Assembly (NCBI GenBank): GCA_018240065.1
Contig: JAFEGH010000006.1
Coordinates: forward strand, 124,001 to 188,000
Origin: Verrucomicrobiota bacterium
GTDB taxonomy: Bacteria; Chlamydiota; Chlamydiia; Chlamydiales; Rhabdochlamydiaceae
Reading direction: 5' to 3'
DNA length: 64,000 nucleotides
This document shows, piece after piece, positions 17,290 to 27,010 of this stretch (position 1 is the stretch's first letter; every line of letters begins with the position of its first letter). The notes beneath the pieces were generated by a model that saw nothing but the letters and a program-made list of their open reading frames with translations, was not told the DNA's origin and did not search any database. Made by a program: the position numbers and the translations under genes.

Positions 17290-18081
17290 TTAGAAGATCC
17301 TCGTGCGCGATTTTTGTGAAATCGTGAAAAAGAGGAGCACGAGCAAACAGCTAAGCAATAGCAGCACCGCAGAAAGAGCGTTGACCATCGGCGAGATCCC
17401 TGCGCGCAGCATCGACAGAATGTAAAGAGAGAGCGTCTGCGATGTGCTGCCGGCGCAGAAATAGGAAAGAATGAAGTCGTCAAAAGAGATGATGAACACC
17501 AGCAGTCCGGTGACGATCAGCGAAGGGCGCAAAAGCGGGAGCGTCACTTTGAAAAAAGTCTGTACAGGTGTGGCTCCAAGGACAAGAGAAGCCTCTGTCA
17601 TGCGGTGGTCGAGTTCCAAAAAACGGGCATAGACGATCGGGATCACAAACCCAAGGCCTAATACCGAGTGGGCCAGGACTAGCGTCGTCAGGCCGAGGGG
17701 TATCGAAACCAGGGTAAAGAAGCCGAGCAGTCCGACAGCCAGTACGGTTTCCGGAATGACCAGGTTGCCATAGAACAGATTGAGGAATTTGCCGATCCTT
17801 CCCCCTTGCGCGGCGTAAAAGATCAGGAAGACGCCCATCGTCAGGCTGATCCCCGTCGAGCAGAAGGCGACGATAAGAGAGTTAAGAAAGGAGGCCCATA
17901 AATGGGAGGCCTGGAAGAGCTCATGGTACCATTTGAGGGTGAATCCTTTCCATGGAGAGGGGAAGCTCTCCGTGTTGAAGGAAAAGACCAGGAGCACAGC
18001 GAGGGGAACATAGAGGAACAGGTAGGTCGCTGTGACGATGGCGATGGTTCCGAAATAGCCGAATTTTCCGCTTTTAACCAT
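17290..18081 (-). CDS. potC: Spermidine/putrescine ABC permease PotC
   Basis: Inner-membrane permease half of the polyamine importer. The 263-residue protein has about six membrane helices and the cytoplasmic EAA-type loop (EASLVLGATPVQTFFKVTLP) near residue 165, which docks on PotA. Its start overlaps the potB end by 8 bases, indicating coupled translation. Assignment as PotC rather than PotB rests on order and on the shorter length. Confidence 0.93.
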   Translation of the reverse strand: MVKSGKFGYFGTIAIVTATYLFLYVPLAVLLVFSFNTESFPSPWKGFTLKWYHELFQASHLWASFLNSLIVAFCSTGISLTMGVFLIFYAAQGGRIGKFLNLFYGNLVIPETVLAVGLLGFFTLVSIPLGLTTLVLAHSVLGLGFVIPIVYARFLELDHRMTEASLVLGATPVQTFFKVTLPLLRPSLIVTGLLVFIISFDDFILSYFCAGSTSQTLSLYILSMLRAGISPMVNALSAVLLLLSCLLVLLFFTISQKSRTRIF

Positions 18082-18949
18082 TTTGCCTCCCCGGGATTAA
18101 GCGATCGATAGCCCAATAGAGGATGACGGCGCTGAGCAGCAGCACAACTGATGCGACGAGAGTAAAGGCTGCGCCGAGCGATCCTGTTTCATCTCCAAGA
18201 ATGTAATTCGCAACGACAGTGCCCACGAACATCTGTTTATCTCCTCCCATGAGTTCCGGGATCGCGAACTCGCCAAAAGAGGGGATATACACCAGGAAGA
18301 AGCCTGCTTTTAAGCCCCGTTTGGTCAAAGGGAGCATGACGCGCCTCAGAGTCTGGCCCCAGGTGGCTCCCAGGTCAAGCGACGCTTCGACGAGGCGCAC
18401 GTCCATTTTCTCGAGGGAGGAGTAGAGCGGCATCACCATGAAGGGGAGATAGTAGTAGACCATCATGATCATGATCGCAAAAGGGGTGTTGAGCAGCTGC
18501 AGAGGCTCGGAGATCACACCGATGCCGCGCAGCAGGTTGTTCAAAAATCCCTCCTTCTCCAGCACGAAGAACCAGGCGTAGATATGGAGCAGGAAGTTGG
18601 TCCAGAAAGGAACGATCAGAAGGAATAAGAAAAAGTTCTTATACTTTTTTCCGACAAAAGCGATGAAGTAGGCGAGGGGATAGGCGATGAGCAGGCACAG
18701 GATGGCGTTGCTGAGCGCGAGCAGGAAGGAGGAGAGGATCACTTTCAGGTACAGCGGGCGCAGGAAGAAAGCGATTTTTTGAAAAGTGAACCCTTCGAAG
18801 ACATCGAGTTCGGAAAACTGGAGTACGCTGGTGATCGCGAGGATTGCCAGAGGCAGATAGAAAAAGAGGACCTGCCAGATCATGGCGGGAGCGCCGATCG
18901 TGAAGGGCAGTTCGGTGGTTGGGGGATTGCGGAGGAATTTAATTTTCAT
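18074..18949 (-). CDS. potB: Spermidine/putrescine ABC permease PotB
   Basis: Partner permease of PotC. It has 291 residues and six predicted membrane helices. The EAA loop (EASLDLGATWGQTLRRVMLP) lies near residue 190. Start and potA stop overlap by 4 bases (ATGA). The 26-residue N-terminal cytoplasmic stretch before the first helix is usual for PotB. No unusual features. Confidence 0.93.
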   Translation of the reverse strand: MKIKFLRNPPTTELPFTIGAPAMIWQVLFFYLPLAILAITSVLQFSELDVFEGFTFQKIAFFLRPLYLKVILSSFLLALSNAILCLLIAYPLAYFIAFVGKKYKNFFLFLLIVPFWTNFLLHIYAWFFVLEKEGFLNNLLRGIGVISEPLQLLNTPFAIMIMMVYYYLPFMVMPLYSSLEKMDVRLVEASLDLGATWGQTLRRVMLPLTKRGLKAGFFLVYIPSFGEFAIPELMGGDKQMFVGTVVANYILGDETGSLGAAFTLVASVVLLLSAVILYWAIDRLIPGRQNG

Positions 18950-20037
18950 TTTTCAAGGATCACCACGTTGTCTTTTTGCCAGTAAAGATTGACTTCGTTG
19001 TCATAATCGATCACTTCCTGCGGGAAGTGCTCCTCATTCTGCTCAAAGACCTGGATGCGGGCCTGGTTCTTGAGCAGGATGTTGTACTGGGTCGACCGGC
19101 CGTGGTAGACGATCGATTGAACGGTCCCTTTGAGGGTGTTGGAGAAGTTCTTAACTTCTTTTTTTGAGATGAAGATCTTTTCCGGGCGGAGGCTGATCAT
19201 CATGTCGCACCCTTCTCTCATCCAATCCTTTTTCTGAGGAATATTGAGCTTGAAGCGCCCCAGTTCGGGGATCTCGATCTCTGGATCCGCTTCGAAGCCG
19301 CGCAATTTTCCGCTCAGGATGTTCGTAGTGCCGACGAATTTGGCGACGAATGAGGAGCCGGGGAACTCGTAGATCTCTTTCGGAGTCCCGATCTGTTCGA
19401 TCTCTCCGCGGTGGTTCATGATCGCCATCTGGTCGGCGACCGTGAGGGCCTCGAACTGGTCGTGGGTGACGTAGACGAAGGTGGTCTTGAGCTTGTCCTG
19501 CAATTCGATGAGCTCGATCAGCATCCTTTCGCGGAGTTTGAAGTCCAGGGCCGCCAGGGGCTCATCGAGAAGGAGGACGTCCGGCTCGTTGACGATGGCG
19601 CGGGCAAGGGCCACGCGCTGCTGCTGTCCGCCGGAGAGCTGGCTCGTCAGCTTATAGATGTGGTTCTCGAGATGGAAAGCCTCGAGGATTTTTGTGACTC
19701 TCTGTTCGATTTCTTCTTTGGGAAGCTTCTTGAGCTTGAGGCTGTAAGCGACATTGTCGAAGACGTCGAGATGGGGGAAGAGGGCGTAGTTCTGAAAGAC
19801 GATATTGATCGGGCGCTTGTGGATCGGCCAATCGGTGATGTCCTGATCGCCTAAAAATATTTTACCCGACTCCGCATTTTCAAGACCTGCGATGAGGCGT
19901 AGCAAGGTGGTCTTGCCGCAGCCGCTTGGCCCAAGAAGGGCGAAAAACTTTCCTGCAGGGATGTGCAGGCTGACCTCGGGGATAATGACTCCCTCGTTAA
20001 TCGTTTTTTTTAACTTCTCGAGCTTTATGCTTCGCAT
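18946..20037 (-). CDS. potA: Polyamine ABC transporter ATP-binding protein
   Basis: ATPase that drives polyamine import. Walker A GPSGCGKTT is near residue 37, the signature LSGGQQQR near 138 and Walker B VLLLDEP near 158, followed by the H-loop region (THDQ). A C-terminal TOBE-like regulatory domain completes the 363 residues. It is the first gene of the potABCD-ASCH operon and probably carries its promoter in the roughly 140 bases upstream that it shares with the divergent GNAT gene. The strict potABCD order supports polyamine over iron or thiamine as substrate. Confidence 0.94.
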   Translation of the reverse strand: MRSIKLEKLKKTINEGVIIPEVSLHIPAGKFFALLGPSGCGKTTLLRLIAGLENAESGKIFLGDQDITDWPIHKRPINIVFQNYALFPHLDVFDNVAYSLKLKKLPKEEIEQRVTKILEAFHLENHIYKLTSQLSGGQQQRVALARAIVNEPDVLLLDEPLAALDFKLRERMLIELIELQDKLKTTFVYVTHDQFEALTVADQMAIMNHRGEIEQIGTPKEIYEFPGSSFVAKFVGTTNILSGKLRGFEADPEIEIPELGRFKLNIPQKKDWMREGCDMMISLRPEKIFISKKEVKNFSNTLKGTVQSIVYHGRSTQYNILLKNQARIQVFEQNEEHFPQEVIDYDNEVNLYWQKDNVVILEK

Positions 20038-20181
20038 CTCTTTGCCTTGCGTCCTCCAGGATTTTCAAAACATATATAACGTGTTATAAAAGCGAAATAA
20101 TTTTATGGCCAACGGAGTTTTATTTCATAGCAAATTTAAGCCCTTTTCGAAAAAAATTGGCCAGATGGATTTTGGAGGGAT

Positions 20182-20628
20182 ATGGAAAGCGATTCAACAC
20201 AGAAAAATCAGGGGGTCGAGCTGATCTTCAAAGAGGCTTTAGACACTACTGAGAAGGCATTTGTTGATAGAGGATTCGAGGAGCACGCCATGGCGACGAC
20301 GGGCCATGACGGTTCGATCTCCCAGTTTGCGGTCGTCGCCAAGTCGGAAAATGTTCTTATCGGCGCCCTAACCGCCCGCCTGTTTTGGGGAAGCCTCCAC
20401 ATCCGCCACCTCGTCGTTGCGCCCGATCAAAGAGGGCAGGGGATTGGAAAAATGCTGATGGAGGCCGCGTTTGCCTATGGCCGTCAAAACAAATGCCGCT
20501 TCGCTAACGTGGAAACAATGAGTTTTCAAGCGTTAGATTTTTACAGGAGGCTGGGATTCAAGGTCGATTTTTCAAGAGAGGGATACGATTGCGGCTGCTC
20601 ATTCTATTACTTGAGCCGGGATCTATGA
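20182..20628 (+). CDS. GNAT-family N-acetyltransferase
   Basis: Acyl-CoA-dependent acetyltransferase of about 148 residues, with the acetyl-CoA motif A (VVAPDQRGQGIGKML, about residues 76-90) and the C-terminal FYRRLGFK. The substrate is unknown. It is divergent from potA, so acetylation of polyamines is conceivable but unsupported. A ribosome site (GGAGGG) precedes ATG 20182. Confidence 0.9.
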   Translation: MESDSTQKNQGVELIFKEALDTTEKAFVDRGFEEHAMATTGHDGSISQFAVVAKSENVLIGALTARLFWGSLHIRHLVVAPDQRGQGIGKMLMEAAFAYGRQNKCRFANVETMSFQALDFYRRLGFKVDFSREGYDCGCSFYYLSRDL

Positions 20629-20799
20629 AAAGCGCGCGAAATTTTTGTTTTTGCGAAATCCCTTTCTCTCATTAACATCGGCAACAATCCGCACTCTGTT
20701 TGAGCGTATGTATGAATTGCAGTATTCAACTCCACACTGTCCATCAAATGGTCAATCCAATACAATTAATTACATCTTGAAACCTGTGGTATACTGAAA

Positions 20800-21756
20800 A
20801 TGGAACGTAGAAAACTTGTTATTGTCGGGTCTGGCCCTGCCGCTTACACTGCTGCCATTTACGCAGCCAGAGCCAATCTTGCTCCTCTTGTCTATGAAGG
20901 ATTTTTCGCAGGCCCCGCCGGCGGCCAGCTGATGACGACGACCGAAGTGGAAAACTACCCAGGTTTTCCAGAGGGAGTGACTGGGCCTGCATTAATGGAC
21001 AAGATGCGCAAGCAGGCCGAGAAATTCGGCACGACGATCTTGACAGAGGATGTCGTCGGCGTCGATTTTAACGTTAGACCTTTTATTGTGAAAGGAAGTC
21101 CGACGTGTGTCACGGCTGATGCAGTGATCATCGCGACGGGAGCGACCGCCAAGAGGCTGGATGTTCCTGGAGCCGGAGATGGGGAATTCTGGCAGAAGGG
21201 AGTGACCGCATGCGCCGTGTGCGACGGGGCGGCTCCGATCTTCCGTAATAAGGATCTCTACGTGTTCGGCGGCGGCGATACCGCGGTCGAAGAGGCAGTC
21301 TTTCTTACCAAATATGGAAGAAAAGTCTTCCTTGTCCACCGCAGGGGGGAGCTCCGTGCTTCGAAGATCATGAGCGAGCGCGCGCTCAAGCATCCCAAGA
21401 TCGAAGTGGTCTGGAACCATGTGCTGGCCAAAGTTGAAGGGGACACTGTCGTGACCGGCGTTGTCCTTAAGGACGTCAATACAGGTAAAGAGAGCGCGCA
21501 TAGCGCGGGCGGAGTCTTTTTCGCGATCGGCCACACTCCGAACACCGCCTTTTTGAATGGACAGGTCCAGCTCCATCCCAATGGCTATATCAAGGTGGTT
21601 GCCGGGACATCTTATACTAATGTCGAAGGGGTCTTTGCCGCCGGGGATGTCCAGGACCATGTCTATCGCCAGGCTGTCTCTGCAGCCGGATCGGGATGCA
21701 TGGCCGCATTGGACGCCGAGCGCTGGCTATCGGAAAAAGGACATCTTCCTACATGA
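20800..21756 (+). CDS. trxB: Thioredoxin reductase
   Basis: FAD enzyme passing electrons from NADPH to thioredoxin. The FAD motif [14 protein letters not shown] is at 10-23, the redox pair CAVC at 138-141 and the NADPH motif [10 protein letters not shown] near 157. The length of 318 is typical. No Shine-Dalgarno is visible before the ATG. The sequence TATACT lies at 20790-20795, only 4 bases before the start, so transcription could begin almost at the ATG. The stop overlaps the next gene as ATGA. trxB near acpS is also a Chlamydia arrangement as I recall it. Confidence 0.97.
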   Translation: MERRKLVIVGSGPAAYTAAIYAARANLAPLVYEGFFAGPAGGQLMTTTEVENYPGFPEGVTGPALMDKMRKQAEKFGTTILTEDVVGVDFNVRPFIVKGSPTCVTADAVIIATGATAKRLDVPGAGDGEFWQKGVTACAVCDGAAPIFRNKDLYVFGGGDTAVEEAVFLTKYGRKVFLVHRRGELRASKIMSERALKHPKIEVVWNHVLAKVEGDTVVTGVVLKDVNTGKESAHSAGGVFFAIGHTPNTAFLNGQVQLHPNGYIKVVAGTSYTNVEGVFAAGDVQDHVYRQAVSAAGSGCMAALDAERWLSEKGHLPT

Positions 21757-22568
21757 AGAGATCTCTTCTGAGCGCATTTGTGGTTTTAACGTGCCCTTCC
21801 TTTGCTTTGGAGACAAAGCCCTGGTTCGGAGATAAGTACGCTTTCAATTTTGAAGGCTCTTTTGCCTATTCCCGCTTTAACAAAGTCGAAGGCGCTTCAA
21901 AACAGCTTAGCGCACCTCTCAACAATCGCGACATCCTTCTGGATTTAGGCTTTACCCCCTATGAATTTTTCGACATGCAGATCGAGGGAGAGTTTGGAAA
22001 GACAAACGATGTGAACTGGGCCTTGCGGAGCGGCGCGCTGCAGGCACGCTTTCAGCTGCTCGACGATATCTCCGGAGATCCTGTCAGCCTGGCCTTTGGA
22101 GTGATCTTTAGAGGCGCGCCTGATCATTTTTTGAGGGACGTCAGCACCCCTTATGCTGCAGAGTTCAATACGGAATTGACTTGCTCTGTGGGCAAGGAGT
22201 GGTCGGAGAATGGAGTCTGGACGATGCGCACCTATGGGTTTGCCGCCATCGGCCAGGCTAACCGAGGGTATCCCTGGACCCGGGAGCTCCTGGTGTGGCA
22301 GTACAACCTAAAAGATACTCACCGCTTCACTTTCTTTGGCGAAGGGGATTTTGGCTTCGGAAACAGGCAGCATGTGAATGTGGATCATTTCAGGGGTTGG
22401 GGAAAATTCCAGCATCAGTCGATCGATTTAGGGCTCTCCTATGGCTATAAGATTGGTTTTTACGGGATTCTGACGGCCTCTTACGCGCATCGTGTTTTTG
22501 CCCATAACTTTCCCGAGCATGTGAATTTCTTCATGCTCTCTTACTGCCTTCCTTTTTCATTATTCTAG
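21753..22568 (+). CDS. Putative outer-membrane beta-barrel protein
   Basis: The 271-residue product starts at ATG 21753, overlapping the trxB stop by 4 bases. A signal peptide ([19 protein letters not shown]) is followed by a series of alternating hydrophobic strands rich in Phe, Tyr and Gly. It ends in Phe (PFSLF), the C-terminal residue recognised by BamA in outer-membrane proteins. I do not recognise a named family. Coupling to trxB may be only transcriptional. The family is inferred from general barrel features. Confidence 0.75.
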   Translation: MKRSLLSAFVVLTCPSFALETKPWFGDKYAFNFEGSFAYSRFNKVEGASKQLSAPLNNRDILLDLGFTPYEFFDMQIEGEFGKTNDVNWALRSGALQARFQLLDDISGDPVSLAFGVIFRGAPDHFLRDVSTPYAAEFNTELTCSVGKEWSENGVWTMRTYGFAAIGQANRGYPWTRELLVWQYNLKDTHRFTFFGEGDFGFGNRQHVNVDHFRGWGKFQHQSIDLGLSYGYKIGFYGILTASYAHRVFAHNFPEHVNFFMLSYCLPFSLF

Positions 22569-22960
22569 TTGATCTTCACCCAGATCGCGAATGCCGTGAC
22601 GTAAAGCTGGCAATGGCTAATGGAGACCAGGATGGACGTCCCTTGTAGTTTTTTCCCCATCTTCGGCGAAAACAGGACGGAGGGTTTTCCATGGGCGTCA
22701 TTGAGGATCTCGAAGTCGAGCCAGGAGGCGTGCTCCCCAAAACCTGTTCCGAGGGCCTTGACGACTGCCTCCTTGGCGGAGAAGCGTCCCGCGAAGTGGG
22801 GGACGGGATCTTTATGTTTCAGGCAGTAGTCCTGCTCTTTTGTCGTAAAGAGTTTGGAGAGCAGTCGCAGCCCATGCGTGTCGATGCTTTTGCGGATCCT
22901 TTCTATCTCGATGATATCGTTGCCGATCCCGATGATCGGCTGTGTCTCAGCGTTCGTCAT
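22565..22960 (-). CDS. acpS: Holo-[acyl carrier protein] synthase
   Basis: Transfers 4'-phosphopantetheine from CoA to Ser36 of AcpP. It has the two conserved motifs: IGIGNDIIEIERI near the N-terminus (Mg-binding Asp) and FAGRFSAKEAVVKALGTG (about 56-73, catalytic Glu and Lys). The length of 131 is typical. It overlaps the PIN-TRAM gene upstream by 14 bases, so the two are co-transcribed. Its stop overlaps the end of the convergent barrel gene by 4 bases. Confidence 0.95.
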   Translation of the reverse strand: MTNAETQPIIGIGNDIIEIERIRKSIDTHGLRLLSKLFTTKEQDYCLKHKDPVPHFAGRFSAKEAVVKALGTGFGEHASWLDFEILNDAHGKPSVLFSPKMGKKLQGTSILVSISHCQLYVTAFAIWVKIN

Positions 22961-24029
22961 CTAAGTCTTCATCTCCTTCATAGTCCTCAGAGAGGTTCTC
23001 TTCGTCAACAGCATTGCAGAAGATCATGCGGCCCGAGCTGGTGTGCTTGACAGAGAGGACTTTGGCATCGATCGTGTCGCCGATATAGTTGCCGCCCCCA
23101 TTGACGACGACCATGGTGCCGTCATCCAGATAGCCGACCCCTTGGCGAGGCTCTTTACCGTAGCGCTGAATCTTGATCTTGATGAACTCGCCAGCCTGCA
23201 TGAGAGGCTTGAGGGCATTGGAGAGAGTATGGATGTTGATCACGCGGATCCCTTCGATGGAGGCCATCTGGATCCTGCTGATATCGGCAGTCAGAAGGTT
23301 GGCGTCGAGAAGACGGGCCAGGCGGAGCAATTTTCCTTGAGTCTCTTTGACATCAGGGAAGTCGGTGTCGTTGAAGCGCAGCTCCAGTTCGGGAATCGCT
23401 TCGAGCTTCTTGATCACTTCAAGTGATCGGCGGGCTTTGGATTTGGTGAACTCGTCGCCGATTTCCGCCAGGGCGTATAGCTCTTTGATGACAAAGCGGG
23501 GAATGACGAGCTGGTGGTCTAAAAGTCCGGTGGCGGAGACGTCGATGATCCGCGCGTCGGAGAGGACCGAACTGTCGATGATGAGGTCTTTTTTCTTCTC
23601 TGTTGTGGGAGAGAACTTGACGAATGGGATGCTGACGTAGAGCTCGTCCGAGGCCCTCAGTGTCATGATCGTTCCTAGGTAAGTGCCGAAAAGGAAGAGG
23701 GCAATCTTGATGATTTCAAGGGTCTGCGGCTGCAGGATGATGGATACGCGGCTGATGTCGAGGACGGCGTCGAAGATGAGGACGAGAGCTTCTCCCATCA
23801 AATAACCGATAAAGATCCCGATGATGGCAATATTGAACGAGCGGAGATTGAACCTTTTGAAGGCCATGTCGAAGCCGATCAGCAAAAAGCCGAAAATGAG
23901 TCCAAGGACGATCCCGATCAGGGCGTTGACGTGGGCGGAACCCGTCGGACTGGAGAGCATAAATGTGGTCATAAAGAAAATGCTCAATACGACAAAGAGG
24001 CTGCGCATAAAAGCTAGCGAGATATTCAT
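22947..24029 (-). CDS. PIN and TRAM domain membrane protein (YacL-like)
   Basis: Integral membrane protein of the PIN/TRAM family (compare Bacillus YacL). Four membrane helices cover about residues 5-130. A PIN nuclease-like domain covers about 150-265, with acidic residues in LIIDSSVLSD and the later TADIS, and a TRAM RNA-binding domain follows (about 275-345). The C-terminus is very acidic (DYEGDEDLDDE). PIN domains usually cleave RNA, and the full-length membrane form suggests action on RNA or DNA at the membrane; the exact role is unknown. It overlaps acpS by 14 bases. Confidence 0.9.
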   Translation of the reverse strand: MNISLAFMRSLFVVLSIFFMTTFMLSSPTGSAHVNALIGIVLGLIFGFLLIGFDMAFKRFNLRSFNIAIIGIFIGYLMGEALVLIFDAVLDISRVSIILQPQTLEIIKIALFLFGTYLGTIMTLRASDELYVSIPFVKFSPTTEKKKDLIIDSSVLSDARIIDVSATGLLDHQLVIPRFVIKELYALAEIGDEFTKSKARRSLEVIKKLEAIPELELRFNDTDFPDVKETQGKLLRLARLLDANLLTADISRIQMASIEGIRVINIHTLSNALKPLMQAGEFIKIKIQRYGKEPRQGVGYLDDGTMVVVNGGGNYIGDTIDAKVLSVKHTSSGRMIFCNAVDEENLSEDYEGDEDLDDER

Positions 24030-24397
24030 GAAATGTCTCCAAAGTATCTATTTTTAACAGCGTAAAAGCGGCTCATCAAAATTTTACATTTGTGCAATCT
24101 TTAAGAGTCTTTACTACAAACTCATTGTCGGATTGTAGAAAGCCCTTCCATTTTTGTCGATAAACTAAAATTTGATCTCAAATTCGCCTTCCGAATCTAC
24201 GTCAGTGCAGTATTTTAGAGCTGATTAAGCACTAGGTTTCGAAAGTTCTTTGATATTTGGGATGCGTCAAAGACCCAGGGTTGAGATTCCTGTGGGCGGG
24301 CTCTATTTTGTTATTATAGGCCCACTTGGATGAATTTTGGCCATGGGCGGACTTTCACGCTGAAAATAACACTAAAAAAACCTTTCGATTTGCAGTG
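24030..24397. other. Intergenic region with hairpin
   Basis: About 370 bases between two minus-strand genes. GTGGGC and GCCCAC (24293-24298 and 24321-24326) could form a 6-bp stem with a 22-base loop, but no U-tract follows, so it is a weak terminator candidate for the 798-aa gene. I see no tRNA or gene here. Confidence 0.3.
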
Positions 24398-26794
24398 CTA
24401 TGTCAAGTCTAAGGCAACCCGAAAACCAGTATCGGCATAACAGGTATGAAGATCCAGGAGTTTGCGGGCTGTGATAACAAGTTCCTCTGGAGGGCTGTTG
24501 TAAGAGCCTCCTTTGGCCACTCTATGTTCTCCAATTCCGTCGCTTGTCCATTCGTGGACGTTGCCGCTCATGTCATAGCAGCCAAAGGGGCTGGATGCGT
24601 TTTTGCTCTGGTAGCTCCTTCCTTGTTTTATGAAGACTGTGTCTCCGTTATAGAACCCGACAGGTGTTGTCCGGTTGTCTTTATACTCCTGCAGCTCGTC
24701 TCTGAAGTTGGCCAAGGACAGATCAATCTCATTTTTTCCACAGCCGTATGTATAGTAGCTGAGCGGCTCTGAAACGGCGCCGGAAGGCATCCCGGCCGCT
24801 TTTTCCCACTCTGCTTCCGATGGGAGTTTGAAATTGTATGTTGCGCAGTAGTCCTCAGCTCCCAGCCAGCTGACTTGGACAACAGGATGCTGTTCTGTGG
24901 ATTTCAGCGGTTTAAAGGTGAGGCGTTCTTTAGAGGCAACGGCCTCAATTTGACTTGTCGGCGCTGCCCAGTGAGTTTTGCAAAGAACTCGGCCCTGTTT
25001 ATTGAGAACGATCCCTTTCTCAGTAAGCTGGATATTGTTTTCAGAGTACATCTCATTGAGCCAGTCTGCAAATTGGGCATTTGTGACAGCGTAGACAGAG
25101 ATTAAAAAATCGGGCAGTTCAATGGTTGACGCCTGGTCAATATTGTCTTTTTGAGAGGAAATACGCGCGAGGGCGGGCCCTGCTGGAATGAGGACCATCT
25201 CCTGGACCTTTTCTCCGCCGCCCATCGGGGCTTCCCCTTTTTGCCCTTCTCTGCTTTGCTTGGAACCTGACTTAACGCCGGCCACATTTTCTGAAGAGCG
25301 TTGTCTGTCAAGTGGGTAGATAAGGGCAATGTTGATGGGTGCTGTGAGTTCTTTTTTTTGCAGCTTTGCCGCAAGGGCAAGTAGATCAGCTGAAGATTGG
25401 ATGAGTTGTGTCGCTTGTTGTGAAGATTTCTCCAGACCCAATTGTCCTGGCGCACCCGATAGAGGAAGGGGAGAAATGCTGGCTGCGGATGTTTTTTCTG
25501 CGGAGGGGGAAATAGATGGTCCCGACTGAGAAGAGGCCAATAACTCTGATTTTAACTGGGGTGCCTGCTCTTTTTTTTGTGATGCAGAAGCCGCGGATGG
25601 GGGTTGACCAGCGCCCTCAGCCTGTTTAGATTTGAGTGGTGTCTGATTGGCGAACTTGTCGAACTTGCTCTCTAATTGACGCTGCATCTTGTCCAGGAGA
25701 TCATCAGATTGGACCTTTGCGATCAGCGCTGCATTGAGAAGGGGATCTGCTAAGACCTCATTTCCAGTTACTGTTGCAGGCTTGGCCTGGCCTTGCGGCA
25801 GTTGCTTTTCCATTTCTGCTAACTGTTTGAACATTGTGTCAAGCAGCGAGATCATTTTCTCTCTTTGTTCAGGAGGAATCGATTTTCCCTGGGAAATAGC
25901 TTGCTGGATCTGTGTCATTAATGTTGTCAATTCCCGACTGAGACCGGCGCACTGCTGCATATTTGAAATACTTTGTAAGAAGGAAGTCGAGGCTGGACCG
26001 GATTCCTGGCCGCCGTCGGATTTGAACAGAAGAACGGAGAGAGCCACTTGTTGAAAAATATCGCTCAGTTGTTCTTTCGAAAATCCGGTCAGCGGCGATG
26101 CTGCATCCTGGCTGCCTTTTGTAGAGAGAATAGGGACATCTCCTATGTTGGCAGAAATCGACTTGCTCCCGATGTCTGGCCTCTTAGGGGAAAGTGGAGG
26201 GGAGGCGTCCGAAGAATCTTTTGGCGCAGAGGGTGGCGGCATCAGAGATGAGGCATGTGCTTCTCTAGGTTGATTAGGGCCCCCTCCTTGCGGCTGAGCG
26301 AATTGCGCAGTCAGTTTTTCGCCATCCTTGGGTACCGCACCTTCTGGTATTGCCTGCTCCTGGGGTGGAGAGGCCGCTGACGCAGGTCTTGCTTCAGGCC
26401 CGAGCTGTCTTGGCTCAGGTTCAGCTCTCCTTGCTTCTTGAGACGGTGCTTCGGGCCTTCTTTGCTCAGGAGCGGCAGGTTCAGTTCTTCTTGTTTCAGT
26501 TTGAGTCTGCATTAATTCCGGCTGAGGGCGGCCGAAATCTTGTCTATTGGGACTGGAGGGTTGATCGCCCCTCATTGCCCTATATTGGCTCAGCAATTGG
26601 TCGAATTCTCTGATAATATGATGAATATCTGAGGCGGAATTTTTAAAGTGTAGCGTTCCTCTGCCTTGATGAATGTAACCGCTTTGAGTCAATATTTTTT
26701 GAATGACCTCCATCTTTTCATTTCTGGGAATATGTTCAAGTTTAGGAGGCCTGATGTTGGGTCTTTCATCAAAGTTGCTCGGGAAATTAGCCAT
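24398..26794 (-). CDS. FGE-sulfatase (SUMF1-type) domain protein with long low-complexity N-terminus
   Basis: The C-terminal 270 residues (about 530-798) carry an FGE-sulfatase domain, seen in VTNAQFADWL, HPVVQVSWLGAEDYC, LPSEAEWEKAA, DMSGNVHEW and GFRVALD. The domain occurs in formylglycine-generating enzymes and in many proteins that only use the fold, such as sulfoxide synthases and phage ligand-binders. I cannot see the paired active-site cysteines of true FGE with confidence. The first 470 residues are Pro/Gln/Ser/Ala-rich, probably disordered, with an N-terminal helical part. No signal peptide was found. It is a monocistron with an AT-rich leader. Candidate secreted protein; this is inferred. 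Confidence 0.85.
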   Translation of the reverse strand: MANFPSNFDERPNIRPPKLEHIPRNEKMEVIQKILTQSGYIHQGRGTLHFKNSASDIHHIIREFDQLLSQYRAMRGDQPSSPNRQDFGRPQPELMQTQTETRRTEPAAPEQRRPEAPSQEARRAEPEPRQLGPEARPASAASPPQEQAIPEGAVPKDGEKLTAQFAQPQGGGPNQPREAHASSLMPPPSAPKDSSDASPPLSPKRPDIGSKSISANIGDVPILSTKGSQDAASPLTGFSKEQLSDIFQQVALSVLLFKSDGGQESGPASTSFLQSISNMQQCAGLSRELTTLMTQIQQAISQGKSIPPEQREKMISLLDTMFKQLAEMEKQLPQGQAKPATVTGNEVLADPLLNAALIAKVQSDDLLDKMQRQLESKFDKFANQTPLKSKQAEGAGQPPSAASASQKKEQAPQLKSELLASSQSGPSISPSAEKTSAASISPLPLSGAPGQLGLEKSSQQATQLIQSSADLLALAAKLQKKELTAPINIALIYPLDRQRSSENVAGVKSGSKQSREGQKGEAPMGGGEKVQEMVLIPAGPALARISSQKDNIDQASTIELPDFLISVYAVTNAQFADWLNEMYSENNIQLTEKGIVLNKQGRVLCKTHWAAPTSQIEAVASKERLTFKPLKSTEQHPVVQVSWLGAEDYCATYNFKLPSEAEWEKAAGMPSGAVSEPLSYYTYGCGKNEIDLSLANFRDELQEYKDNRTTPVGFYNGDTVFIKQGRSYQSKNASSPFGCYDMSGNVHEWTSDGIGEHRVAKGGSYNSPPEELVITARKLLDLHTCYADTGFRVALDLT

Positions 26795-27010
26795 TTTCCG
26801 CTGTTCCTTTTAGAATTAAATGAGCCTTTTAAACATCTGTTATCTGCTTGTTTCTATTTTTTCAACATGTAAGTGTCGAAATTAAATTGAAAGATAGTTT
26901 AATGAAGTTTGTTAGTTTTGGGCTGTTTTACCTTTTCCGGGAGCTTACAGTAAAGGTTCCTCAAAAAGGGGTTTATGCTATCCTTTAGCTAAAAGTTAAG
27001 GAGAGTTGCC

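Noticed and set aside
24264-24297. T-arm-like hairpin resembling a tRNA fragment
   Set aside because: A CAGGG/TCCTG stem with a 7-base loop exists, but no acceptor, anticodon or D arm pairs around it.
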